From assembly GCF_947090785.1 (NCBI RefSeq), contig NZ_OX352320.1, positions 2,655,001-2,719,000 on the forward strand: 64,000 nucleotides of DNA, given 5' to 3'. The position numbers and the translations under genes were made by a program. Source of the stretch: Rheinheimera sp. MM224. GTDB lineage: Bacteria > Pseudomonadota > Gammaproteobacteria > Enterobacterales > Alteromonadaceae. The stretch's first letter is position 1; the number at the start of each line of letters is the position of its first letter. The notes beneath the pieces are model-generated. The model did no database searches. It had not been told where the DNA came from and was given only the letters and a program-made list of their open reading frames with translations. Below are positions 43,717-53,500 of the stretch, in pieces.

Positions 43717-46700
43717 TTACAAAGACTTCAGGAAAGTAAGCAGCGCTTCACGTTCGGCTGTAGGCAGGTTCACAAAGCGGTTTTTGATCACTTCAGCTTC
43801 GCCGCCGTGCCATAAAATAGCTTCGGTTAAGGTACGGGCGCGGCCATCATGTAAATACCCTGCCGGAACACCTCCAGCCACAAACTGGGTATAGCCTATG
43901 CCCCACAGCGCTGATGTTCTCCACATACTGCCGCTAGCCAGGCCTTCGGTGAAGTTATCAGCAAGGCCAGGCCCCATATCATGCAGCAATAGGTCGGTGT
44001 AAGGTTTAATGTTCTGATTACGCACTTCGTCAAACTCAGAGCGCTCGCTGGTTTTCACTTCACTGACGTGACACGCCACGCAGCGAATATCTTTAAAGAC
44101 TTTTTCGCCAGCCGCTATTTTGGCAGGGTCAACATCCAGATAAGTCAAAGGTGACACCCCTTTAGGGAAACCACTGACCACGCTGCGCTGTGCGGGCACA
44201 CCCAATAAATACAGGTATTGCGTCATAGCCGTGACAGCTTCATCTGGCAAACCAGGTTCTGCTGTGGCCGGATCGCAGTGTTGTGGGCCAGCCAGACAGT
44301 CCAGTTTAGGATAGACAGAAGAAGTCACCGCCATATCCAGCAGCGCAGCATTGGTCACCTGATGACGCAAGCTGACTTTGCCAGCTTTCCAGCCGTAGCG
44401 GCCTAACCGCACTTCTCCGGTTTGGGGATCATACGCATAGTTGGCAGTGCCCAACACACCGTCAGCATCTGGTGTGCTGCGGACTCTGGATAAAATAGTT
44501 TCATCAGAAATCGCTTCCAATAACCCCATACCAATCAATGGCTGCGCTTGACGTATAGAATGCACAGCAGGTTCTGGTCCCTCAAACGCAATAGTGGCTT
44601 TACGCAGCTCAACTTGTGTGCCGTCGGCAAGACTGACGTTACTGCTGACGAAATCAGAAACCCAGGCCGCGTTCCCCCAGTTTTGTATTGCTCCTGTTTC
44701 GATAGAGCGGGCATTCATTTGCAGTGCCTGACCATAAATCGGATGAGGCAGGTAATGGCCATTGGCGTCAGTACCTGTAGCTCCAACCCGCACAGCCATG
44801 GTATCCAGTTTCTGGTTACGCACAGTAGGTGCCACGCTGCGGCCATTATTGACATGACAGTTAAAACAGGATGACTGATTAAAACGCGGGCCTTGCAACT
44901 GACGGCCTGCGTCATTGCGATCATTGCCATCTTCGTTATGATCTCCTGACCATAAGTTGGTATGCAACCAACGGCGACCTTCCATAAAACGTTGCATATT
45001 CTGCATGCCTATCGTGTTATGCGGCTGCTGGAACATAAAGGTTGGGTTGTCGGCATAGTCAAAAGAAATAGAACCCAGCCCCCCTTGCAGCGTGCTTTCG
45101 GGCAAAGGTTCATTCATCAGACGCGGCTGCACACCGTACCAGGGCCTTAAGCCTTTGCCCATCACGTACGTCAGCTCGTTGGTATAATAACGGAAAGCCC
45201 CGTTGTCACCTATAGCATCCATGGCCTCACGGGTAGAGAAAAACGAGCCAGTAAACTCAATCACATCACCTTTTTTCAGCACACGGGAGTCCACATAACT
45301 ACCATTAGGTGCCAAGACGCCATCAGCGTTGGCGGAAAGCGCTCTGTGCCCAGGATAACGGTCGAACACCACACTACAGCCGTCATTAGCGCCAATCACG
45401 CCGTTGTAACCGCTGTCAGGGCGTAATAAAACGCCATTGGCTGGTTTAGCCACTACAGGGCAGGCTGCACCTGGATCCTGATAAGTCGAGTCATCTAATA
45501 AATCCCCAGGGCTCATCCAGCCAAAACCTGTGACGCCTGGCTCATCAAAACGACGGACAAAAGAGTGCCCGCCGCCCTTTTGGGCTTGCTGATAATACTG
45601 ATTCACTACAATACGGGGCTCAGTCACACCAGGGACATTGCTGTTATCAATAAACTCCACACCCCAGGTGCGGTTTTTAAAGTAGTTGGCGATAAAATTC
45701 AAATGTGCGCCAGGTCCCTTGTTTCTTGGTTTACCAGCGGCATCTACTGTGTCATTGACACCATAGCCAATTTCGTTCCAGTCTTCGCCCCGTTCACGGG
45801 CATGACGGGAGCGCCCCACCATCCCAAAACGGGTTACCAGTGTGCCATCAGCTAAGGTAAAGCGAACCATTTCAATTGGCTCAGCAGGTGCTGGTAATGG
45901 CGTACGTCCTGCTCCGCTTAAAGGGTAAGATAAAGCTGACGTGCTCAGTTCTGGCATCGAGTTTGAACTGTCAGGCGCTTTAAATTCGGCCTCAAACAAA
46001 GAATAACCATACTGAGTTTTACGGGTGATGCCCTGAATGCGCAGGTAGCGGGCGTTTATATCCAGATTAAAAAATTCCTCTGTCTTGCCTTGCGACGCGA
46101 CTATATAGCGGAGCTGATACCAGTTCTGCGCATCATCTGATACGTAAACAGCATATTCATCAGCATGAGCATTTTCCCAATGCAGCGTCATCATCCCTAT
46201 GGCCGTTTTCGCGCCAAAGTCAAACTGAAGCCAGGCATTGTCGGCATCGGTAATATCATCACCCCATGCACTTTCCCATCTACTGGTCAAGTCTCCGTCT
46301 ATGGCTTTGGCTGCGGTATTATTTCCGTTCTCATCGCCGGAAGAACTGGCATTAGCGACTGAGATTGGCTGAGCAGCAGCTATTCTGAGAAAATTGTCCG
46401 GTATTCTTAAGGATGCAGGTGGCGGAGGTAACGAAGGAGCTCCCACTTTAGGCAGAGCAGCTGTTTTCACATCAGGCAGCCCCTCAAGCTCGGGCTCTGG
46501 CAACTCCTCTGTAGGCGGAGTCTCTTCAGGTGGAGGAGTCTCTTCAGGCGGTGGCACTTCTGTTGGCGGCGGAGTCTCCACAGGTGGTGTCACTACAGGA
46601 GGAGTCACTACGGGGGGGTACCTGAACCTGAGTCATCAGGCACTGTACTACTGTCACCGCCACCGCCGCATGCTGCAACGGATAATGCAAACAAAGGCAC

Positions 46701-46763
46701 AATCAGCCAACGCTTTCGTTTTAACCTGTTTTCATCTGATTGAACAACAGAACAAGGACTCAT
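43717..46763 (-). CDS. Discoidin/di-haem oxidoreductase lipoprotein, frame broken at G7
   Basis: The gene starts at ATG 46763 (GGAG 9 bases upstream) and encodes a lipoprotein signal with lipobox SVAAC (C32) followed by GGGG. The frame then hits a TAG at a run of seven C (plus-strand G7, 46612-46618). One extra C would join it to the open frame that runs from 46608 to 43717. That part has a PP(E/V)TPP-rich linker, an F5/8 type C (discoidin) domain (~residues 75-205 of the downstream part) and a DUF1111-type di-haem oxidoreductase (thiol-oxidoreductase/peroxidase-like) domain with haem sites CFNCH and CVACH. Outer-membrane or periplasmic electron transfer is likely. Whether the break is phase variation, frameshift or a base-calling error cannot be decided here. 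Confidence 0.8.
46612..46618. repeat. Homopolymer G7 at the frameshift
   Basis: Seven G on the plus strand (seven C in the coding strand). It lies where the lipoprotein frame and the discoidin/di-haem frame part by one base. It is the only homopolymer run joining the two frames. Confidence 0.85.
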
Positions 46764-47039
46764 ACCAATAACTCCAAAATGACACAGTACAAAATTTCAC
46801 CCCTTGAATAAGATAACAGAGTGAGGTCGCATTTAACCAAAGCGACTACAAGTCACCGGATCATGAGGCAATACCCGGTCTTTTTATGTAATTAATTGTA
46901 CATTGCTCAACCTTGCGGCCTTTGCATCTTAACAGTTGAGTGAGGTTCAGGTGGTTTGGTCATACCACTGACAGGTAGCGGGACACGTTTTAAGCATCAA
47001 GTCTTCGAAAGACAGGAAGTACTGTAGTTTTTCCAGCAT
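46764..47039. other. Gap between lipoprotein gene and pirin terminator, no gene
   Basis: No supported ORF or RNA gene. It should hold the promoter of the di-haem lipoprotein on the minus strand; no strong consensus was identified. Confidence 0.5.
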
Positions 47040-47066
47040 AAAAGGATGCCTTTACAGCATCCTTTT
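47040..47066 (-). terminator. Terminator after pirin
   Basis: AAAAGGATGC (47040-47049) pairs with GCATCCTTTT (47057-47066), 30 bases beyond the pirin stop; symmetric enough to work both ways. Confidence 0.85.
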
Positions 47067-47095
47067 ATTGTTTATAAAAAATAATCAGGCATTCA

Positions 47096-47791
47096 TCACG
47101 CAGGCAAATCAAACCACAGGGCTCTGACAGGTTCAGATCCTGCTTTCGCTGTTAACTCTGTGAACTGAGTCAACTTGATACCATCCCCCGGATTTAACTG
47201 CTGACCAGCAATACTTAGCTCGCCGTTAATCAGATGCAGGTAGTATGCCCTGCCCGGCTTTACCGGCATCAGGTGCTGATCTGCCGCCACTAAAATCAGC
47301 TGCGACAAGCTGGCGTCCTGTCTGATGGTTAAGGTACCGTTGCGGCCATCTGGCGTAATCACTTCCGTCAAACCAGGCAATTGACCAAAGTCTTTTTGCT
47401 GATAACCTGGCGCGCCATTCAATTGATTTGGTTGGATCCAAATTTGTAAAAACTTCAGCCTCTCGCTAGTGCTGGCGTTGTATTCACTATGTGAAATACC
47501 TTTACCTGCGCTCATCAGCTGAAATTCGCCCGCTGGCAATATTTCTTCATTACCTGCTGAGTCTTTATGGGCGATTTTGCCTTCCAGTACATAGCTGATA
47601 ATTTCCATATTTTTATGACTATGGGTAGGAAAACCAGCACCTGCTGATACTTCGTCGTCATTAATCACTCTAAGTTCTGAAAAACCCATCTGTTTTGGAT
47701 TGTAGTAATCGCCAAAAGAGAAAGTATGTTGGCTTTTCAACCAACCAAAGTGAGCTCTGCCGCGTTCGGTCGAACGGATAATTTCAAACAT
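47096..47791 (-). CDS. Pirin family protein (quercetin 2,3-dioxygenase-like)
   Basis: 231 residues from the ATG at 47791 (AAAGGA upstream; a frame open to 47833 would start with unrelated residues). Bicupin fold: the N-terminal cupin has the metal ligands in FPTHSHKNMEII and GISHSEYN plus a glutamate, and the family motif HFGWLKSQHTFSFGDYYNP. Pirins of this type resemble E. coli YhhW, which has quercetinase activity in vitro; in-cell roles are unclear. It is monocistronic. Confidence 0.93.
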   Translation of the reverse strand: MFEIIRSTERGRAHFGWLKSQHTFSFGDYYNPKQMGFSELRVINDDEVSAGAGFPTHSHKNMEIISYVLEGKIAHKDSAGNEEILPAGEFQLMSAGKGISHSEYNASTSERLKFLQIWIQPNQLNGAPGYQQKDFGQLPGLTEVITPDGRNGTLTIRQDASLSQLILVAADQHLMPVKPGRAYYLHLINGELSIAGQQLNPGDGIKLTQFTELTAKAGSEPVRALWFDLPA

Positions 47792-47963
47792 TTTGTATTC
47801 CTTTTGTTCTTTAATATTCTTGAATAAACTCACTATAGAGACAAAAAGAGCAGGAGAAAAACGGATAAATCTGAAGGTTCAATTCAAAATTTATGAACAT
47901 CAGTATTATCGATATTTAGCTATGGCGAAAAGTGATTTCTGTGGTTCAGACCGCAACAGCTTA

Positions 47964-47991
47964 TTGATGCTATTCAACTAATTTTTACAAT
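47964..47991 (+). promoter_or_regulatory. Possible promoter for lemA operon
   Basis: TTGATG (47964-47969), 16-base spacer, TACAAT (47986-47991), 48 bases before the lemA ATG. Confidence 0.45.
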
Positions 47992-48038
47992 GCTAGAGTA
48001 GAACTTGTTAAATCCTATCATTGGAAGAAGGAAACCCC

Positions 48039-48629
48039 ATGACCACCATTATTACCTTAGTGATTGCAGTCGTTATTTTGTTTTTTATCGTCAGTATCTA
48101 CAATCAGCTGGTCAAGCTGAAAAATCGTTTCCAAAATGCGTTTGCTCAAATAGAAGTGCAGTTAAAACGCCGTTACGACTTAATACCTAATCTGGTGGAA
48201 ACCGCCAAAGCTTATATGTCGCATGAGCGCGAAACATTGGAAGCCGTTATTGCAGCGCGTAACAGCGCTATGACTCAATTAACAGCCGCCGCTGCCCAGC
48301 CTGGTGATGCGGCGGCTATCAGCCAACTGGCCGGTGCTGAATCTGCGCTGCAAGGTGCCATGACTAAATTCAGTATGGTGATGGAAGCCTACCCTGATTT
48401 AAAAGCCAATCAGAACATGATGCAGCTGACGGAAGAGCTAACCAGCACTGAAAACAAAGTCGCCTTTGCACGTCAGGCTTTTAATGACGCAGTGACTGAA
48501 TACAACAGCTACAAACAAAGTTTCCCTCCGGTGATTTTCGCGGGTTTCTTTGGTCATCAAAACGATGCCAAGCTGCTGGAATTTGCTGACAGCGCGGCTA
48601 TCCAGGCTGCACCTAAAGTCAGTTTTTAA
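48039..48629 (+). CDS. lemA: LemA family protein
   Basis: 196 residues from the ATG at 48039 with AAGGAAA upstream. One N-terminal membrane helix (IITLVIAVVILFFIVSIYNQLV) and a helical body with KNRFQNAFAQIEVQLKRRYDLIPNLVE, the LemA signature, and FARQAFNDAVTEYN. LemA proteins are inner-membrane or periplasmic and often encoded with M48-type peptidases, as here 5 bases downstream. The exact function is unknown. Confidence 0.95.
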   Translation: MTTIITLVIAVVILFFIVSIYNQLVKLKNRFQNAFAQIEVQLKRRYDLIPNLVETAKAYMSHERETLEAVIAARNSAMTQLTAAAAQPGDAAAISQLAGAESALQGAMTKFSMVMEAYPDLKANQNMMQLTEELTSTENKVAFARQAFNDAVTEYNSYKQSFPPVIFAGFFGHQNDAKLLEFADSAAIQAAPKVSF

Positions 48630-48634
48630 ACTCT

Positions 48635-50482
48635 ATGGCTACTAATTTTTTTACGGCTCAGGATCAGGCGCGCAGCAATACCAAATTGCTGGTTTTTCTG
48701 TTTGTTTTAGCCGTGATCACTCTGCTGGTGCTCACTAATCTGTTGGTGATGATCACCTTAGGTGTGATGGAGCCACAACAGTATCAGTTGTTATTAAGGC
48801 CGCAGGATCCGCTTTGGTTTGACGCCTTGCCATGGGAAATGATGGGTTGGGTCAGCTTGTTTGTATTTCTGATCATCGCTGCGGTGATCAGCATCAAACA
48901 GGCTGAATTAAGTCAGGGTGGCCAGGTGGTCGCCAAAGCGCTGGGAGGACGTCTGGTTGAATATCATCTCGCCGACGATAAACAGCGGCGTTTGCTGAAT
49001 GTGGTCGAAGAAATGGCGATCGCAGCCGGAGTACCAGTACCGCCAGTTTATTTAACACCAGAATCTTCCATCAATGCGTTTGCCGCGGGTTATTCGCCGG
49101 CAGATGCAGTGATAGGTATCACTCAAGGTTGCCTGAACCTACTGGACCGGGATCAATTGCAAGGGGTCATAGCTCATGAGTTCAGTCATATTTTAAACGG
49201 TGATATGAGGCTGAATATTCGCCTGATAGCCTTGCTGCATGGCATAGAGTTTATTGGTCACGCCGGTTATTTTTTACTGCGCAGCAGTGGCCGCAGAAAT
49301 GCAGTGATTGCCAGTAGTTCAAAATCTAAGGACAACGGCGGTGGCATTCTTGGTCTGGCGCTGGGGTTAATGGTCTTGGGTTATTTGGGGACTTTTTTTG
49401 GCAGCATCATTAAAGCAGCTGTCAGTCGCCAACGTGAATTTTTAGCCGACGCCAGCGCTGTGCAATTTACCCGTAATCCTGCAGGTATAGCAGGAGCGCT
49501 GAAAGCTATTGGAGGTGCGAGCTACGGCAGTAGGGTAAAAAACCCCAATGCTGATGAAATGAGTCACTTATTTTTTGGCGAAGCTATCAGTCGTTGGAGT
49601 AGTTTATTTGCCACACACCCGCCTTTACCTCTGCGGATCAAACGGCTGGACCCGGGTTGGAACGGGGTTTTTCCGACAGAAACACTATTAAAACAACAAA
49701 GCAGCGCTGAACCATCCGCTACGGCTAAAACAAGTCAACAAAAAACAGCTGCTGTACTGACCGCATTGCCGGCGTTTTTGCTGCACAGCAGCCGCCACGC
49801 CCCTTCTGCTCCCGCTTTGTGTTGTGCCTGCCTTATTCAGACTGAACATCTGGCCAAGCAATGGGCTATGGTCAAAGCTCTGGGCGACCATCAGCTGATG
49901 CAGAACGTTGATAAACTGTACGACGATGTCAGCCGTTTATCAGGCAAACAAAAACTGCAGTTACTACAAATTGCGGTACCGGGTTTAAAGCAGCTGTCAG
50001 AGGTGCAGTTTGTTGAATTTCAGCAGCTGTGTCAAAACCTGAGCCGTTGTGATGGCGAAGAGGATTTATTGGAGTGGGCCTTATTAAATTGGCTACAACA
50101 CTGTGTAGGCAGTCAGTTTAATCCTTCGTTGTTGCATCGCCGGGATCAAAGTAGCAGTATTGATCAGGTGCAGCAGCCTGTACTGGCACTGCTGTCTTTG
50201 TGTGCACAACAAGCTACACATGAAGAATTACAGGAGCAATCCTGGAAAATTGGCTTAGAAGTGCTGGGGTTGCCCACTTCAACAGCTCGCCCCCTTGTCA
50301 GTTTTCAGCTGTTAAGCGAACAATTACCAGCCCTTATTCACAGTTCACCCAAAGTGAAACAGCAGCTATGGCAAATGCTGAAAATAGCGGTTCAAGCTGA
50401 CGAACTGGTGAATGAACAGGAAGAGTTGTTATTGCATGCGCTGGTTTTGTTACTGGAACTCCCTGTCAGTCCAGAGGCGTGA
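48635..50482 (+). CDS. M48 family membrane metallopeptidase
   Basis: 615 residues. Two membrane helices at ~17-45 and ~70-87 precede the M48 zinc peptidase domain: H181-EFSH-185 zinc motif with downstream REFLADASAV (third ligand, ~270). Two further hydrophobic stretches follow (~228-262). The C-terminal ~270 residues are cytosolic helices (KVKQQLWQMLKIAVQADELV...LLLHALVLLLELP) that look TerB-like. This differs from the shorter HtpX/BepA types. The role is likely quality control with LemA. The stop is followed by convergent hairpins. Confidence 0.9.
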   Translation: MATNFFTAQDQARSNTKLLVFLFVLAVITLLVLTNLLVMITLGVMEPQQYQLLLRPQDPLWFDALPWEMMGWVSLFVFLIIAAVISIKQAELSQGGQVVAKALGGRLVEYHLADDKQRRLLNVVEEMAIAAGVPVPPVYLTPESSINAFAAGYSPADAVIGITQGCLNLLDRDQLQGVIAHEFSHILNGDMRLNIRLIALLHGIEFIGHAGYFLLRSSGRRNAVIASSSKSKDNGGGILGLALGLMVLGYLGTFFGSIIKAAVSRQREFLADASAVQFTRNPAGIAGALKAIGGASYGSRVKNPNADEMSHLFFGEAISRWSSLFATHPPLPLRIKRLDPGWNGVFPTETLLKQQSSAEPSATAKTSQQKTAAVLTALPAFLLHSSRHAPSAPALCCACLIQTEHLAKQWAMVKALGDHQLMQNVDKLYDDVSRLSGKQKLQLLQIAVPGLKQLSEVQFVEFQQLCQNLSRCDGEEDLLEWALLNWLQHCVGSQFNPSLLHRRDQSSSIDQVQQPVLALLSLCAQQATHEELQEQSWKIGLEVLGLPTSTARPLVSFQLLSEQLPALIHSSPKVKQQLWQMLKIAVQADELVNEQEELLLHALVLLLELPVSPEA

Positions 50483-50532
50483 CGCTAACCAACCAGCTCA
50501 CATAGCAACGAAACACAAAAGGCTGAACACTG

Positions 50533-50555
50533 CGCAGTCAGGAATTCTGACTGCG
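50533..50555. other. Hairpin at the convergent M48/GGDEF-EAL junction
   Basis: CGCAGTCAG (50533-50541), 5-base loop, CTGACTGCG (50547-50555). It overlaps the last codons of the GGDEF/EAL gene. No T run, so its role in termination is uncertain. Confidence 0.55.
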
Positions 50556-53500
50556 GATCAGCTGTTCAAAGTCTGCGGCTGGTAAAGGTTTGCTGCATAA
50601 ATAACCCTGATAATAATCACAGCCTTGTAAAGATAAATAATCCAGCTGCGCCTGCTGCTCAACCCCTTCAGCCAAAGCCTTTAAGCCCAAAATATGCGCC
50701 ATTGAAATAATAGCCGTGACTATGGCCTGGCTTTCGCTGTTATCTGCCACATCATCAACAAAGCTTTTATCTATTTTCAGCACATCCAGCTGATAACGCT
50801 GTAAATAAGCAAAAGACGAATAGCCTGTGCCAAAGTCATCAATGGCCAGATTTACCCCCATGTTGTGTAAATCAGACAATACCAGCTCAGCTTGTTGTTC
50901 CCGCGACATAATGGCACTTTCTGTCAGTTCCAGTTCCAGCAGCTCTGCCGGGAAACCTGTGTCTTTTAATATCTGCGCCGTTTGAGCACCAATATCACCA
51001 TGACTGAACTGATGCGAAGACAAGTTCACAGCCAGTTTTAAATCAGGTAAAGCCGATTTACGCCACAAAGCGCCCTGACGGCAGGTTTCAGCCAGCACCC
51101 AGTCACCAATAGCGCCAATCAGCCCTGTGTCTTCAGCTATAGGAATAAAACGTCCCGGCGCTATCAAGCCCTCCACTGGATCGTTCCAACGCACCAGCGC
51201 TTCTGCGCCAACAATACGACCCGTTTTAATATCGATTTGTGGCTGGTAATACACTAAGAACTGGTTTTGCGCTAAAGCACCACGCAAGCGGGCCTCTAAA
51301 TCAATACGCTGACGAGCATACAGAGTTAAATCATCCGAATAATAAGCAAAACGGCCACGGCCCTGCTCTTTGGCGCGGTACAAAGCGGCATCGGCATTAC
51401 TCAGCAGCGTTTCGCCTTCAGTGCCATGATCAGGATAAATCGAAATACCAATACTGGCACCGATCCGAACCTCTGCATTGTTACTTAACAGCCAGGGTTG
51501 GCTCATATCATTGATCAGTTGAGTGGCAAAGCGGGCCGCGTCTTCACTTTGATGTAATTGCTCAAGCAAAATAATAAACTCATCACCGCCAAAACGCGCC
51601 ACTGTATCAATATCTCTCAGGCGTTCTTTAAGCGAAGCGGCCACCAGTTTTAACAGCTCATCCCCGGCCGGATGACCAAAGCTATCGTTGATGTACTTAA
51701 AGCGGTCCAGATCCATCATCAGCACCGCAAACTGATGCTGATCCCGTTTTGCCAAATCCACTGCATTTTGTAAGCGAGAACTCATCAGTAAACGGTTGGG
51801 CAAATCGGTCAGTACATCATGGTGCGCCAGATATGCCAGTTCCTGTTCAGAGGCTTTTAACTGGGTAATATCTGCAAATACAGCCACATAGTGACTAATT
51901 TGTTGGCTGGCATCGAGAATGGTATTGATACTGAGCAGTTCTGGGTAAATTTCACCATTTTTGCGCCTGTTCCAGACTTCGCCTTGCCAATGCCCTTGCT
52001 CAGCCAGTTCCTGCCACATTTGAGTGTAAAAGGCCTGATCATGCCGCCCTGATGAAAACATAGCTGGCGTATTGCCTATAACTTCAGATTCTTCATAACC
52101 CAGCATATGCAATAACGACTGATTAACCTGAATAATACGGTTCGATGCATCCGTTACCATAATACCTTCACGGGTACTCTCAAATACTGCTGCAGCCTGC
52201 TGTAGTGAGGCTTCAAACTGCTGACGTTTCACTGCATTACCTAAAGCTGTTGCCAACATTTTTAGTGCATCCAGCTCCACCTGATTCCATTCACGACAGC
52301 TATGATGCTGCTCAACACCAAGTAAGCCCCACCAAACCCCATCAACCATCACTGGTATCAATGCGATAGCCTGGATGCGGAAACGTTTCAGCATAGGCTG
52401 CAACATACTGTCCATCTCATCAGCAAGACCGGCTACCATAGTGCCTTTAGCCAGATGCTGAATCGCCGGATACCAACGGGACACTTTATTATTTAATTCT
52501 TTAAAAGTGCGGATGTGTTCTTTTTGATCGCGTCGCCACTGGGTTAATAAAGACCCGGTGACCAGATCCTGCTGCATAGTGTTCTGATACAGATAAATAG
52601 CATCCACAGCTAAAGCACGGCTCACCGAAGGCATCATGCTGCGCAATAATTGCAGCCAGTCGCTGTGCTGTAAAAAACGCGCAGCCATATCCGCAAGGTT
52701 GGACATCACTAACGCACGTTGTTTCAACTCGCGGCGATATTCAACCTGAGCGCTGATATCATCTATGGTGACTAACACACCAGATAACTGCTCTTGTTCA
52801 AATAAAGGCTCTGTATTGAGTTTCAGCCAACGCTGAACCTCCCCTTGTTCAATGCCCATCACTACATCACGAATAGGCTGGGGCACTTCTGCACGCAGTA
52901 CCTGATTACTTGGGTAAAGTTCGGCCGGATACTGTGAACCATCTTCATAAATGGTTTTCCAGTCTTCCACAGTGGGGACAAGACCACGCATCTCTTGCAG
53001 GCTGCGGTTGAGGATCTTCTCAGCAGCATGATTTGCGTCAACAATAGCGCCCGTTCTGTCATGTAGAATCAGGCCTTCGGACATGGTATTAAACAAGGTT
53101 TTCAGTTTATCGTTACTGGCTTCCTGCTCTAATCTGGCTTGTCTAAGTTCGGTAATATCGACCATGGCGCCAATGATTTGTTGCTTGCCATCTATCAAAG
53201 CAGGTAACAATCTCAGGTCGTCACGGATATAACGAATAATGCCTGACGCATCAAAAAACCGGTATTCGTGGCGGTAGTGTCCCTGTAATAGCGTCTGCTC
53301 TATCGCAGAACTCGCTAAAGCTTCATCCTCAGGGTGAACCCCGTTCTCCCACCAGTGTTCCAATAAAGATTGCTCAACACTGTACCCGAACAAACGTTCA
53401 ATATTGCTGCTGACCCAACTGGTTCGGCAACTGGTGCCGTCCAGTTCAATACGATGTAGTACTGTTGAACTTGCCGATAAAATAGCGTCCAGTTGCTGTG

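Noticed and set aside
46394..46771. Plus-strand ORF rich in glycine/serine opposite the di-haem lipoprotein
   Set aside because: It is the antisense of the proline-rich linker; glycine/serine runs mirror proline/glutamate codons. No start signal.
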